This document shows, piece after piece, positions 18,355 through 27,846 of a DNA stretch of 61,711 nt (the stretch's first letter is position 1; each line of letters starts with the position of its first letter). Source of the DNA: Nocardia cyriacigeorgica. Lineage in GTDB: Bacteria > Actinomycetota > Actinomycetes > Mycobacteriales > Mycobacteriaceae. Location of the stretch: contig NZ_VBUT01000017.1 of assembly GCF_005863245.1 (NCBI RefSeq), forward strand, positions 1 through 61,711, read 5' to 3'. Below the pieces are notes generated by a model that saw only the letters and a list, made by a program, of their open reading frames with translations, had not been told where the DNA came from and ran no database searches. The position numbers were made by a program, and so were the translations under genes.

Positions 18355-18960
18355 TCAGTAGGCGGCATTGGCTCCGTACTCGGCCTGTTCGCGCGTGAAG
18401 CCCTCGTAGACCAATTGATCGATGAGTCCGGACAGCGAGAACGAGGTGAGCTCAAGATACTGTTCGGCGCTGCGTTTGGCCTGCTCGTTCCAGTCCACGT
18501 TCAGGCTATCTACCGCGAATGTCGCGTCTTCGGTGGAGTAGCCCTCGTATTCGAGCTGGTCGATCAGACCGCTGCGGGAGAAGGCGGACAGCTCGAGGTA
18601 CTGCTCTGCGGCCTGCACGGCGTTGCGCTGGCCAGGGCTGAGCTGCTGTCTGGCCGGGGTGAATGCGGCCGCATGCGCGGGCGCGGGTGCTCCAGCGGCC
18701 ACCAGAGCGCCGTCGACCAATGCCGGAGTGCTGTTCCATGCTGCGGCCGCGTGTGCGGCAGGTGCGGAGACGACGGCGACCGTGCCCTGGCTGGTGGATG
18801 TGGGTACAGATGTCGTGGCTGCGCCGCCGGCGCCGAAAGCGGTGGCGAGGGCGGGAACCAGAACGATGGCACCGGCCACCCACGCCCACTTCGTCTGCTT
18901 CTTCGGCACGGTCGGGGCCGGCAGATCGGTGGGCTGCTGGGCGGGGAACGGCTCGGTCAT
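18355..18960 (-). CDS. Ltp-like surface protein with two Ltp repeats (possible superinfection exclusion)
   Basis: The product is 201 residues. A cytoplasmic N-tail (MTEPFPAQQP...) is followed by one hydrophobic segment at about 27-50, an Ala/Pro/Thr linker, and two ~43-residue repeats (AVQAAEQYLELSAFSRSGLI... and AKRSAEQYLELTSFSLSGLI...). Each repeat contains DQL.YEG(Y/F)(S/T)..(D/Q)A..A, the signature of Ltp-family repeats (host cell surface-exposed lipoprotein). In a Streptococcus thermophilus phage, Ltp blocks DNA injection by other phages. This copy has no lipobox and appears to be anchored by its hydrophobic helix instead. ATG 18960 has AGGAG seven bases upstream. It lies antisense between mrr and hsdR, inside the restriction locus. 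Confidence 0.85.
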   Translation of the reverse strand: MTEPFPAQQPTDLPAPTVPKKQTKWAWVAGAIVLVPALATAFGAGGAATTSVPTSTSQGTVAVVSAPAAHAAAAWNSTPALVDGALVAAGAPAPAHAAAFTPARQQLSPGQRNAVQAAEQYLELSAFSRSGLIDQLEYEGYSTEDATFAVDSLNVDWNEQAKRSAEQYLELTSFSLSGLIDQLVYEGFTREQAEYGANAAY

Positions 18961-19198
18961 GTCGTGCTCCTGTGGAGAAGTTGCGTCGTTTTCCGACGCG
19001 TCCCGCAGATGCGAGAGCCACACAGTATGACAGGGCGCACCGACAAGCACCACGGGCTATTTCGCCGGGGCGAACTTGTCGGACCCCGCCGGTAATGTTC
19101 TCGGGCTCCGGGAAAGCTCGGGTGCCTGTGCCATGATCGAGCACGGAACGACACGTCACTGCGCGCGACGCATACGAGTGTGAAAGGACAGGGGGCCC

Positions 19199-22100
19199 AT
19201 GGTGGGGAACTTCGACTTCCTACAGGCCGAATGGCCGCAGCTGTACGCCGAGGCCAAGAACGCTGAGCGGGACGCGCTGTTCGACCCGCGCACCACCTGC
19301 TTCTACGTCCGCCGGACCGTCGAGCACACCGTCAGGTGGATCTACCGCACCCAGAATCTGCCCGAGCCGTATAAGACGGATCTCGCGGCCCGGATCCATG
19401 ACGGGAAGTTCGTCAGCGTCGTCGGGCACGCACTGGTCACGAAGATGGACCTCATCCGCCGGCTCGGCAACACCGCGGTGCACGACGTCAACCCGGTATC
19501 CAAGGACTCTGGCCGGAAGGCGCTCGCAGAGCTGTTCCACATTCTGTCGTGGCTGGCGCGCACTTATGCGACGCAGCCGTCGAGCAAGCCGTCGCCGCAG
19601 CAGCAGTTCGACCCTGCCCGTTTGCCCAAGCCGGGCGGTGGCGCGGTCGTCGCGAAGACCGTCGCGCAGCTCGGCAAGCTGGAAGCGGAGCTGGCTGCCA
19701 AGGACGCACTGCTCGAGCAGTCCGAGGCGGAGAAACAAGATCTGATCGTGCAGCTGAAGGCCCGCGACGAGGCCGCCGAGACGGCGGAACTCGAGAAGGC
19801 CAGCTACGAGCAGCTGATCGGGGAGCTGCGTGCCCAGATCCAGGCTGCGCAACAATTGAGCGCCGCAACCCCCGACACGCATGACTATGGTGAGGCGCAG
19901 ACACGGCGCGATCTGATCGATGACATACTCCACGAAGCCGGGTGGCCGCTTGACCAGAAGCGTGACCGCGAGTTTCCCGTCGCCGAAATGCCGGACGGCA
20001 AGAACGGATTCGTCGATTACGTGCTGTGGGGCACGGATGGTCTGCCGCTGGCGGTCGTCGAGGCTAAGCGGACGTCCGTCGATCCGATCGCCGGTCAACA
20101 GCAGGCGAAACTGTACGCTGACTGCCTCGAACAGAAGTTCGGGAGGCGGCCGGTCATCTACTACAGCAACGGATTCGAACACCACTTCTGGGATGATCTG
20201 CGCTACCCGCCGCGGGAGGTCGCCGGTTTCCACACCCGCGACGAGCTCGAACTCCTCGTTGCCCGGCGGACGTCGATGAAACCTCTCAGCGAAATGCCCG
20301 TCCCGCAGGAGATCGCCGGTCGGCCGTACCAGGAGGAAGCGATCCGGGCTGTCACCGAGCGGTTCGAGATCGAGAACCAGCGAGCCGCATTGCTGGTCAT
20401 GGCCACCGGGTCCGGCAAGACCCGCACCGTCGTCGCGCTCGCCGACATGCTGATGCGCGCCAACTGGGTGAAGCGCGTGCTGTTCCTCGCCGACCGTAAG
20501 GCCCTCGTGAAGCAGGCGGTCGGCGCGTTCAAGACGCACCTGCCCGATTCTTCGCCGGTGAACCTGTTGACCGACAAGAACACCGAGGGCCGAGTGTATG
20601 TCTGCACGTATCCGACGATGATGGGTCTTATCGACGAAAAGGACGGCAATACAAAGAAATTCGGTCCCGGCTACTTCGACCTCATCGTGATCGACGAGGC
20701 GCACCGTTCGGTGTACCAGAAGTACCGGCACATCTTCCGGTACTTCGACTCGTTGCTGCTCGGGCTCACCGCGACCCCCAAGGACGAGGTGGACTACAAC
20801 ACCTACCAGCTGTTCCACCTCGAAACCGGTGTGCCGACACACAACTATTCGCTCGACCAGGCCATCGCCGACAAATATCTCGTCCCGCCCCGCGCGGTAC
20901 CCGTGCCGCTGACATTTCCGCTGGCGGGCATCCGTTACGCCGATCTCACCGATGAGGAGAAGAAGCGCTACGAGGCCATCGACTGGGGTGACGATGTCGC
21001 CGACGACGAGATCCCCGACGTTGTCGAAGCCGAGGCCGTCAACAAGTGGCTGTTCAATATCGACACCGTCGACAAGGTACTGAAAACCCTGATGACCCAC
21101 GGGCATCGCGTCGCCGGCGGCGACCGGCTCGGCAAAACCATCATCTTCGCGAAGAACGTACTCCACGCCCGGTTCATCGCCGACCGATTCGACGTGAACT
21201 ATCCGGAGTTCAAAGGGTCGTTCGCACGCGTCATCACCCACGCGATCACCTACAGCCAGGACCTCATCGACAAGTTCTCCCAGCCCGACCAGGAACCGCA
21301 CATCGCCATCTCGGTCGATATGCTCGACACCGGCATCGACGTCCCCGAGGTCGTCAACCTCGTATTCTTCAAGCCGGTGCGATCGAAGTCGAAGTTCTGG
21401 CAGATGGTCGGCCGCGGAACGCGGCTGCGCCCCGATCTCTACGGGCCCGGCCAGGACAAGACCGATTTCTTCGTCTTCGACGTGTGCGGCAACTTCGATT
21501 ACTTCGACCAGCACCCCGATGCCTCCGAAGGAGCGCTCGCGCCGTCGCTGTCACAGCGGCTGTTCACCACACGAACTGAACTCCTCGCCGCGCTCGAAAG
21601 GTCGGGGGCATCGGAGGCGTTGCGCCGGGCTACCGCTGATCTGCTGCATGAGCAGGTGGCGGGCATGCGACTGGACAACTTCATCGTGCGCACGCGGCGC
21701 CGTCAGGTGGAGACGTACGCCGACCGCGCCGTCTGGGACTCGGTCACCGAACAGCGCTCTGCCGAGATTGTCGAGAACCTCGCCGACCTGCCCACCACCG
21801 TCCGCGATACCGACGAGATGGCGAAACGGTTCGACCTCGCCATCCTGCGCGGCCAGCTCGATGTCGTCGTCTCCGACAGCATCCTGCCCCGCCACGCGGA
21901 CACGATCCGCGGCGTCGCGGACGGACTGCTCGAGACCGCACTTGCCATCCCGAAGGTCAAGGCCAAAGAGGAACTGTTGCGGGAGGTTGCCGGCGATGAG
22001 TGGTGGGAGGACGTCACCGTCGAGATGCTCGAACACGCTCGGCGCGAGCTTCGGTCGATTGTCGGGCTGCTCGACAAGAAGAAGCGCGTGATCGTCTACA

Positions 22101-22642
22101 CAGACTTCACCGACACCCTCGGCGATATCGTCGAACGCGACATGCCCGAGATGCGGTCCGGTACCGATGTCGAGCGGTACACCGCGAAAGTGCGCGACTA
22201 TCTACGCCGCCAGCCCGACAACCTGGCGCTACAGAAGCTGCGCTCAGGCAAACCGCTGACGGCGGCCGACCTGGAATCTCTCGAGGAGTTGCTGGCCCGC
22301 AGCGGCGCCGGCGAGCCCGACGATATGGCGCGCGCCATCGACAACGCACACGGACTGGGCCGTTTCATCCGCTCCCTCGTCGGCCTCGATCAGCACGCCG
22401 TGCAGGAAGCGTTCGCGGAGTTCCTCGGCGAACGCACCGCGACAGCCAGCCAAATCGACTTCGTCAACCTGATCATCGGTCATCTCACGCGGCACGGCGA
22501 GATGGACCCGAAGCTGTTGTTCGAGCCGCCGTTCACCGATGCGGCGCCGCACGGGCCGACACAGCTGTTCGCACCCGATCAGACGAAGCGGCTAGTGGGC
22601 GTCATCAGGTCGATCAACGATTCGGTGGTGGCGACCGCCTGA
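19199..22642 (+). CDS. hsdR: Type I restriction endonuclease subunit (HsdR)
   Basis: The product is 1147 residues. The N-terminus resembles DUF4145 (FYVRRTVEHTVRWIYR...), followed by a coiled coil at about 160-215. The HSDR nuclease domain (about 230-330) has VDYVLWGTDGLPLAVVEAKR, a PD-(D/E)XK core. The SF2 motor has Walker A MATGSGKTRT near residue 400, DEAH (VIDEAHRS) near 498 and LTATP. The C-terminal domain is of EcoEI type. It cleaves unmodified DNA after ATP-driven translocation with HsdM/HsdS. A purine-rich GGACAGGGGG lies just before the ATG. It is separated from hsdMS-mrr by the antisense Ltp-like gene. Confidence 0.95.
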   Translation: MVGNFDFLQAEWPQLYAEAKNAERDALFDPRTTCFYVRRTVEHTVRWIYRTQNLPEPYKTDLAARIHDGKFVSVVGHALVTKMDLIRRLGNTAVHDVNPVSKDSGRKALAELFHILSWLARTYATQPSSKPSPQQQFDPARLPKPGGGAVVAKTVAQLGKLEAELAAKDALLEQSEAEKQDLIVQLKARDEAAETAELEKASYEQLIGELRAQIQAAQQLSAATPDTHDYGEAQTRRDLIDDILHEAGWPLDQKRDREFPVAEMPDGKNGFVDYVLWGTDGLPLAVVEAKRTSVDPIAGQQQAKLYADCLEQKFGRRPVIYYSNGFEHHFWDDLRYPPREVAGFHTRDELELLVARRTSMKPLSEMPVPQEIAGRPYQEEAIRAVTERFEIENQRAALLVMATGSGKTRTVVALADMLMRANWVKRVLFLADRKALVKQAVGAFKTHLPDSSPVNLLTDKNTEGRVYVCTYPTMMGLIDEKDGNTKKFGPGYFDLIVIDEAHRSVYQKYRHIFRYFDSLLLGLTATPKDEVDYNTYQLFHLETGVPTHNYSLDQAIADKYLVPPRAVPVPLTFPLAGIRYADLTDEEKKRYEAIDWGDDVADDEIPDVVEAEAVNKWLFNIDTVDKVLKTLMTHGHRVAGGDRLGKTIIFAKNVLHARFIADRFDVNYPEFKGSFARVITHAITYSQDLIDKFSQPDQEPHIAISVDMLDTGIDVPEVVNLVFFKPVRSKSKFWQMVGRGTRLRPDLYGPGQDKTDFFVFDVCGNFDYFDQHPDASEGALAPSLSQRLFTTRTELLAALERSGASEALRRATADLLHEQVAGMRLDNFIVRTRRRQVETYADRAVWDSVTEQRSAEIVENLADLPTTVRDTDEMAKRFDLAILRGQLDVVVSDSILPRHADTIRGVADGLLETALAIPKVKAKEELLREVAGDEWWEDVTVEMLEHARRELRSIVGLLDKKKRVIVYTDFTDTLGDIVERDMPEMRSGTDVERYTAKVRDYLRRQPDNLALQKLRSGKPLTAADLESLEELLARSGAGEPDDMARAIDNAHGLGRFIRSLVGLDQHAVQEAFAEFLGERTATASQIDFVNLIIGHLTRHGEMDPKLLFEPPFTDAAPHGPTQLFAPDQTKRLVGVIRSINDSVVATA

Positions 22643-22941
22643 CCAGGGACAACGGGGTGTCCGGTTTGACCAAGGACGCAGTGTCTGTGAGCTGGCGTCT
22701 CTCGCAGCCAGATTGGGCTGTCGGTTGTTTGGCGGATACCGGGGTGCAGGCGTTGGCTGTACGGTCGCGATCAACGATCTGGCAGTGGACGGGTGAAGCC
22801 CATCGGAGTTGATCCAACAAGTGCAGCGTCCGTGCGTCTACTCCGAACGACGTCGCCGCAGGGGATCGCGTCAGCGTGGATCGGAGGAAGGGTGGCGTTG
22901 AGGTTGTTGCGAAATCTGGCAGTCGAATCAGAGATGGCAGT
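22643..22941. other. Intergenic region after hsdR, nothing recognised
   Basis: This 300-bp gap has no convincing gene. It must contain the promoter of the small lipoprotein gene that follows. Confidence 0.4.
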
Positions 22942-23457
22942 ATGACCATGGGAATCCTCCATTCGCATGGACTAGTACGGCGCTCATGGGTTCTTGCTGC
23001 GGCTGGGGCGATTCTTCTGATCCCGTCGTGTTCGTCCGGCGACGACCGAACCGCATCGGGTTCGCAGGAGGGAACGAGCGAGTCCTCGCGTGCCGGCGAT
23101 TCGTGCTCGATCGCTCCACCTGAAGAAATCTCGCAAGCTGCGGGAGTCAACATCACAACGGCACAGGTCGGGACCCCTGATGGTCCGATCGGCTGCTCGT
23201 ACGATGGCGATACCTGGGTACAAGTGACGGTGTACAACCGCCGTGCGGCATTCGATCAGCGCCAAGCATCACAGTGCGAATCCAGCGCTCGCCTAGTCGC
23301 TGACCTTGGCATGCAGGCGGTCGATTGCAGTCCAGATCTTTTCGTTCTGGTGGATGCCGAGCGTGGGTTTCTTGTTGCTGTCGGCTCTGACGTCGATGCG
23401 GATGGGCGTGAGGCCATTGGGCGTTTGGTCGCGCCGCGGATAGCCGCGATGCCGTAG
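22942..23457 (+). CDS. Small lipoprotein (DUF3558-like)
   Basis: The product is about 171 residues from the ATG at 22942. The signal peptide ends LLIPSCSS, with the Cys as likely lipid anchor. The mature domain has CSIAPPEEISQAAGV and IGCSYDGDTWVQVTVYN, then an ESSARLV...VDCSP segment. This pattern fits the actinobacterial DUF3558-type lipoproteins of about this size. Function is unknown. The ATG has no strong Shine-Dalgarno, and starts nearby (22948) remain possible. Base composition here is slightly lower in GC than in the flanks. Confidence 0.72.
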   Translation: MTMGILHSHGLVRRSWVLAAAGAILLIPSCSSGDDRTASGSQEGTSESSRAGDSCSIAPPEEISQAAGVNITTAQVGTPDGPIGCSYDGDTWVQVTVYNRRAAFDQRQASQCESSARLVADLGMQAVDCSPDLFVLVDAERGFLVAVGSDVDADGREAIGRLVAPRIAAMP

Positions 23458-23790
23458 CTTCTCGCATGGTCGGCGCCGGCACATTTGGTTGCAGATGGAC
23501 ACGAAACTACCGCGGGGCCGGGCTCTTCTGCGAGTGACGTTTTTGCGTCGTGGAGTTGCGCAGTGGAGTTGGGCGCGAGGCCAAGGAGCCTGAGTGCGGA
23601 GGCCAGGCGGAGCATTCTCTCGGCCGGATGCGCGCAACTCGAGTCGTTGGTGTGCGGGCTTGCTCCCACCTAGCGGCGCGACGGTGGCGCGACCTGTGTT
23701 CGACGTCGGCGACAGATCGGTGGCGGGGCGTTGCTGATTCTCTGAATCGCCGTCCGGTGCAGGATTCGTGGTTATGCTGCGGACAAGGCG
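23458..23790. other. Intergenic region, nothing recognised
   Basis: This 330-bp region has no plausible gene on either strand. Confidence 0.4.
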
Positions 23791-24600
23791 ATGAAGGTCT
23801 GCTGGGATGAGGTGGGTGCGGTGTCAGTCGGCGGCTGGTATGCGAACCGGGCGTTTCGTCACGATCGCGACCCGGGCTTCGATCCCGCCAACGACGAGGT
23901 CCGCGACCCATTCGAGTTCGGCGCCGTTCAGGACCTCCGCTTACCGGAAAGTGAACACCGCCGAGGTGGGAAAGCCTCGACTCGGAAGAAATCCGGTTCC
24001 GGAAGAACATCCACCTCGCGCGCGGGCAAACGTTCCAAGATGGGTCGACGTAGCAAGCCGGAGAAACCCCTGACGGCAAGGCAGCAAAACCGGTGGATAG
24101 CATTCTCCCGAGCCTGGTATGCGAAAAACCCTGACGGACCTGCGGTCGCCTGTAGAGATGCTGCACACGCAGCCGGGCTTTCGTACGTCACGAAAAGCAT
24201 GGCCGCCGAGCAACGACGTCGGATCGCCCAAGCGAAACTAAAGCGACGAGCAGATCGAGCAGGCCAACCGAGACGTTCAGCCGAAGCTGTTGTCGCCGAA
24301 GTCGTTCGCCGGAATCCGGCAGCCAGTCTTTCCACCTATCAGCGGGCGCTACTCGATGCCGGTCACCCGCCTCATGATCGGGCGGCGATCGAGGCGATCT
24401 TCCTGCGCCTCGCTGTCAGGATGGGCAGCAAGGCGAAGCCGCCGAAGCAGCCGGTTAAGAGGATTTCGACGCGACGCGACAGGCCGTCTGTGCGGGAACA
24501 GGTCGCGCCAAGATCGACCGTGGTGATCAGTGAACAGGACCGATGCCGGGCGTGCGAGGTTGTCCCGGACGCGGTCACAGGAACGTGTCGGTGCGGGTAG
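23791..24600 (+). CDS. Basic hypothetical protein with C-terminal Cys cluster
   Basis: The product is 269 residues; a GTG at 23821 is an alternative start giving 259. The N-terminus is VGGWYANRAFRHDRDPGFDP. The middle is very rich in Lys/Arg (RRGGKASTRKKSGSGR...). A helical region follows (RQQNRWIAFSRAWYAKNPDG, then repeated RAD/RRI helices). The C-terminus is RCRACEVVP...TCRCG, a C-x2-C...C-x-C arrangement that could bind zinc. Nucleic-acid binding is plausible from the charge but is inference. No family is recognised. Confidence 0.6.
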   Translation: MKVCWDEVGAVSVGGWYANRAFRHDRDPGFDPANDEVRDPFEFGAVQDLRLPESEHRRGGKASTRKKSGSGRTSTSRAGKRSKMGRRSKPEKPLTARQQNRWIAFSRAWYAKNPDGPAVACRDAAHAAGLSYVTKSMAAEQRRRIAQAKLKRRADRAGQPRRSAEAVVAEVVRRNPAASLSTYQRALLDAGHPPHDRAAIEAIFLRLAVRMGSKAKPPKQPVKRISTRRDRPSVREQVAPRSTVVISEQDRCRACEVVPDAVTGTCRCG

Positions 24601-24739
24601 ATATCGCAATGCCCTGCGAGGGCTTGTGTCCTGATTGCATAGATGCCGAAAGGCTCGCTTCCGGCTCCTTGAACCGTGCCGGAGCCCGCTGAAGGCTAGC
24701 CTGTAGCGGGATGGGTGCCGACTACTCGGAGCCTGGTGC

Positions 24740-25068
24740 TGGTCAGGAAGGATCCGTCTGTGTGGAGGCAGTGTTGGCGAGGTGGTTCCACTTCGTTGGG
24801 CCGTTCCGCAGAGCGTCCGGTACGCGGGTCGCGACGCCACGTAATGTTTGGCTCTGTTGAGTACCCATCCGATGACGTTGCGCTGCTTGTAGATGTCCCG
24901 GTCGGGGCCCGACGGCCGTCCCACTGCGAAAGCCAAGTTTCTTGGGGTGGGCGACCTGGTCGGCACATTCGGGTATGGCGGTGCGGATACCTAGACAGCG
25001 GAATTTCTTCCGGTTCGCGGCCGACGAGTATGCCTTGCCCGCGATCATCGCGTCCGGGTTGCGGTTCT
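24740..25068 (-). mobile_element. Decayed IS5-family transposase remnant
   Basis: On the minus strand one frame reads NPDAMIAGKAYSSAANRKKF and GIRTAIPECADQ, the D-K-AYSS/IPE segment of IS5-family DDE transposases. A second frame then continues GRPSGPDRDIYKQRNVIGW, and the first frame resumes LRGVATR, as in 'RN.VER.FNRLK..RGLATR'. At least two frameshifts and a TAG upstream (~25066) show it is inactive. Only the C-terminal part is left. No terminal inverted repeats were identified. Confidence 0.75.
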
Positions 25069-25126
25069 ATCTACACCCGGAGTGTGCCCCACCCTCTCGG
25101 AATGGCCCTGCGGGCTCTGGAAAGGG

Positions 25127-27013
25127 CTAGGTGAATAGTCGCTCGTAGGATTGCTGCGTAGTTGCGATTTTTCGGCGAGATGCTTGGTCGTCGGAAAACC
25201 GTTCGATGTGGTCACGAATATCGACTCCGGTGAGGTTCGCGAGCAAAACCTGCTCGAGGCAGTACCGGCTGAGGTGGAAAGCGAAACTGGCGATTGTTTC
25301 GCAGACGCCGGTTGTGATCGGGCCGCCGTGGATAGCGGAATTTCGTACGCGGCGGAGGCGATCCAGGTGGCGGTTGAACCGCCGGTCGATTGCTTCCAGT
25401 TTCGCGTTTAGCGCGGTGCCGGACTCGAATGCACCCGCTACCTCGGCTAGGCTGCGGTGCAGCCAATGGTTGGCGAAGATATCGCGGAGCTCCGCCGCGT
25501 GACCGATTGCCGCAAGAGGAATCAGCTGGTCTGCCTCGCCGTTCCATTCGTGCAGTTCGTTCGTCAATCGCCGTAACTCCTCGGGCGGCTCTGCGAACGG
25601 TTCATCGGAAGGAGTGTTCGCCGCAGCCGCGTCCACAACGGTGTTGACGAATTCGACCAATTGAGCGTGGGAGATGGCGTTGCGGAATCGTTTGCTCAGA
25701 AATGTCGTCCAGTCGTGACCACCCGCCCACGCGGTCACGTGTTCGAGCGCTCGGACTGCCCCCATAACCAACTCGACTGGCCCGGTATCCCATGCGCTGT
25801 TCAGTGCCGAACGCAAACTCAGCGCGACCTCCACCTGGTCGATGGTCGCGATGTCCGTGATTGTGGTCATGGCGCCGACATCCTCGAGACGGTGGCCGAT
25901 GTCGTCGATGTGGCGACGAGCCTGTCGGTCAGTTGCACTTGTTTGTGGCCAGATCCCGCCGCGTCGTAGTTTCCCGTCCATGTAGACGGTTTCGCTGTGG
26001 TGCATATGCCAGGTGCCGGGAAGCGGGTCGGTGACTTGGACCAGTGTGGCGGCGATGGCTCTGGCTTGTGGCACCGCCAGATGCAGCGGGATAGCGTCCA
26101 ATGATACGCGGACGTAGATGATTCCGGGATCCTCGTCCCACCGGATTTCCTCGCCCGTGCGAGGGTTTCGTATGGGTGTAGCGAGTTCGGGTGGCCTGAA
26201 TTTCAAGGCAGGACTGGAATCGACATGTCCGACGAGCGGACCCAGGAGTTGCGCGGCATAGAGGTTGATGTTGCCGTGCGCGATCTCCATCTGCTTTATG
26301 TGGGCATTGTCGAAACGCAGCCACACCACGCAGTCACCGGTCGGAGTCGGGGCGGTGAGTACGGCTTCACACAGGGCCAGTTTTTGGAATGAGCGGAGTG
26401 GTCCGGATTCATCAACCGCGAGGTCGCGCATTTGGTCCGGCGTGAGGAGATTGAGGAGATGTTCGGGCACCGATCCGCTGCCGTTCAGAATCTCGGCGCA
26501 CCGACGGACGATTTCATCCGTGTCCTGGCAGCGCAGCTCGATGATCGCCGACCAACATTGCCTGCGGGACTCCAGGCAGTCGGTGTGCCTGGCGGTGCTC
26601 TGAGTCTCCCGGACCATATCCTTCCAGGCTGCGATCAGCGCTGGGTCGGAGACCGTCGCCGCGAGAAGTGTGTTGGCCGCTGCCGCTGCCGCGACGCGCG
26701 CATTTTCATCGAGTTCGTGCCGGCCGTTTATCTCCGTGAACAGACTGTTCAGGTGAGATTCGAGGGTACGGTGCTCATTCTGCAACAACCTTTCCAGTCG
26801 GGGGCCAGTGAGGCGGAAGCTCTCCTGATAGTCTCGAATCGCCGATTGCCAATCGCGGTGCTGGATCGGTCGGAAGTCGCGTGGGTCCTGCAGCCATGCC
26901 AGCAGTTCCATGGCGGCGTGCGGGATCGGCACCACATCGGTGTAGACGACAACCTGCCTGTTCAGAATCGCGACAAGCTCGCTGAGCCATCGCTCGTCCT
27001 CTGGGATGGTCAT
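25127..27013 (-). CDS. Large protein with C-terminal HEPN-like RNase motif (candidate defence gene)
   Basis: The product is 628 residues from ATG 27013; an in-frame GTG at 27031 is possible. The first ~400 residues match nothing I know. The C-terminal ~250 residues are helical, and LRRVRNSAIHGG gives Arg557-x4-His562, the R-x4-H signature of HEPN domains, followed by a helix (ETIASFAFHLSRYCLEQVL). The layout resembles ApeA-type HEPN proteins. HEPN proteins are often metal-independent RNases in toxins and abortive-infection systems. GAGCGAGG precedes the chosen ATG. The gene stands alone beside an IS remnant, downstream of the restriction cluster. The HEPN call is moderately sure; the defence role is inference. 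Confidence 0.72.
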   Translation of the reverse strand: MTIPEDERWLSELVAILNRQVVVYTDVVPIPHAAMELLAWLQDPRDFRPIQHRDWQSAIRDYQESFRLTGPRLERLLQNEHRTLESHLNSLFTEINGRHELDENARVAAAAAANTLLAATVSDPALIAAWKDMVRETQSTARHTDCLESRRQCWSAIIELRCQDTDEIVRRCAEILNGSGSVPEHLLNLLTPDQMRDLAVDESGPLRSFQKLALCEAVLTAPTPTGDCVVWLRFDNAHIKQMEIAHGNINLYAAQLLGPLVGHVDSSPALKFRPPELATPIRNPRTGEEIRWDEDPGIIYVRVSLDAIPLHLAVPQARAIAATLVQVTDPLPGTWHMHHSETVYMDGKLRRGGIWPQTSATDRQARRHIDDIGHRLEDVGAMTTITDIATIDQVEVALSLRSALNSAWDTGPVELVMGAVRALEHVTAWAGGHDWTTFLSKRFRNAISHAQLVEFVNTVVDAAAANTPSDEPFAEPPEELRRLTNELHEWNGEADQLIPLAAIGHAAELRDIFANHWLHRSLAEVAGAFESGTALNAKLEAIDRRFNRHLDRLRRVRNSAIHGGPITTGVCETIASFAFHLSRYCLEQVLLANLTGVDIRDHIERFSDDQASRRKIATTQQSYERLFT

Positions 27014-27180
27014 TCGTACCTCGCTCGACACAGGAGATAGGAACAGGCAGTTCGAAGCATATGTCCAGGGTGTGCCGATCCCACAAAGGCTCGGCCGATT
27101 GCGGGCGAAATTTCCCTTACGGCTGTCGCGGTCAGTCTCTCCGGTGCCGGGAACGTAGGTTCAATCGCGATTTCTCCGCA

Positions 27181-27722
27181 GTGATAAAGAGACTCGCAGC
27201 CGTCTGCGCCATCGAGGGAGTCGTTCGGGCGCGCTTGGCCTGGCGACCGCTGGGTGTCGTGCTCGCCGTGGCGCTGATGCAGGCGGGGTGGAGCGTGGCC
27301 GGGGTGCTCTCGGCACTCGACCTGACTGCGGACGTTTGGGGACCTCGGCCTCTACTCGACGGTCGCCGTCTTGAACCTGCTCTACTCACTCGTGCGGTGG
27401 TCTCGGGGCGGAAGATCGTGGTGAGATGGTGTCCCATGACATTCGTCGTCGCGCTGGCGACGTATGGCTGTCCGCGGGCCGGGCCGAGTTGTTGGCGGCT
27501 CCGTCCTGCTGCTGATTGTCTTCCTCGTGGCGGCGTTCGGCTACCACGGGGATCTTGGCATCGACAACAGCCCGAGATCCGCCATCAGGAACAGGTGGCT
27601 CTGGCGCGCCGGATGCACGATATGGTGGCCCACCACTATCGGCCATCGCCATGCAGGCGCAGGCCGATGGCGTATCGCCACCTTCAGCCTGAGAATGTCG
27701 GCGAGGCCTTGGAGCCCGGCGT
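27181..27722 (+). pseudogene. Decayed sensor histidine kinase (HisKA_3 type)
   Basis: Fragments in successive frames read as one kinase. Membrane helices are RPLGVVLAVALMQAGW, then FGDLGLYSTVAVLNLLYSLV, then VLLLIVFLVAAFGY. The phosphoacceptor box ALARRMHDMVAHH follows, and in another frame SAIAMQAQAD. The consensus is LAREMHDVVAHHLSAIAVQ, so a base is missing right after the second His codon near 27637. No ATPase domain follows. Other frameshifts lie near 27340 and 27450. This is a broken NarL-type two-component kinase with no response regulator nearby. Confidence 0.75.
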
Positions 27723-27846
27723 GGTAGGAGGTGAGCTGTGTCGCATCGCGTTGTCTGGTCCGAGGCTCACTGACATTTTCCTGGATTCGGAGCCAACGAT
27801 CCGCTGCGCGTGCGAACTGCGTCTGAGCTGAGTGTCGGACGAACGG

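Noticed and set aside
19220..21514. 764-codon minus-strand frame opposite hsdR
   Set aside because: It is a mirror frame of a GC-rich gene; hsdR motifs on the plus strand are decisive.
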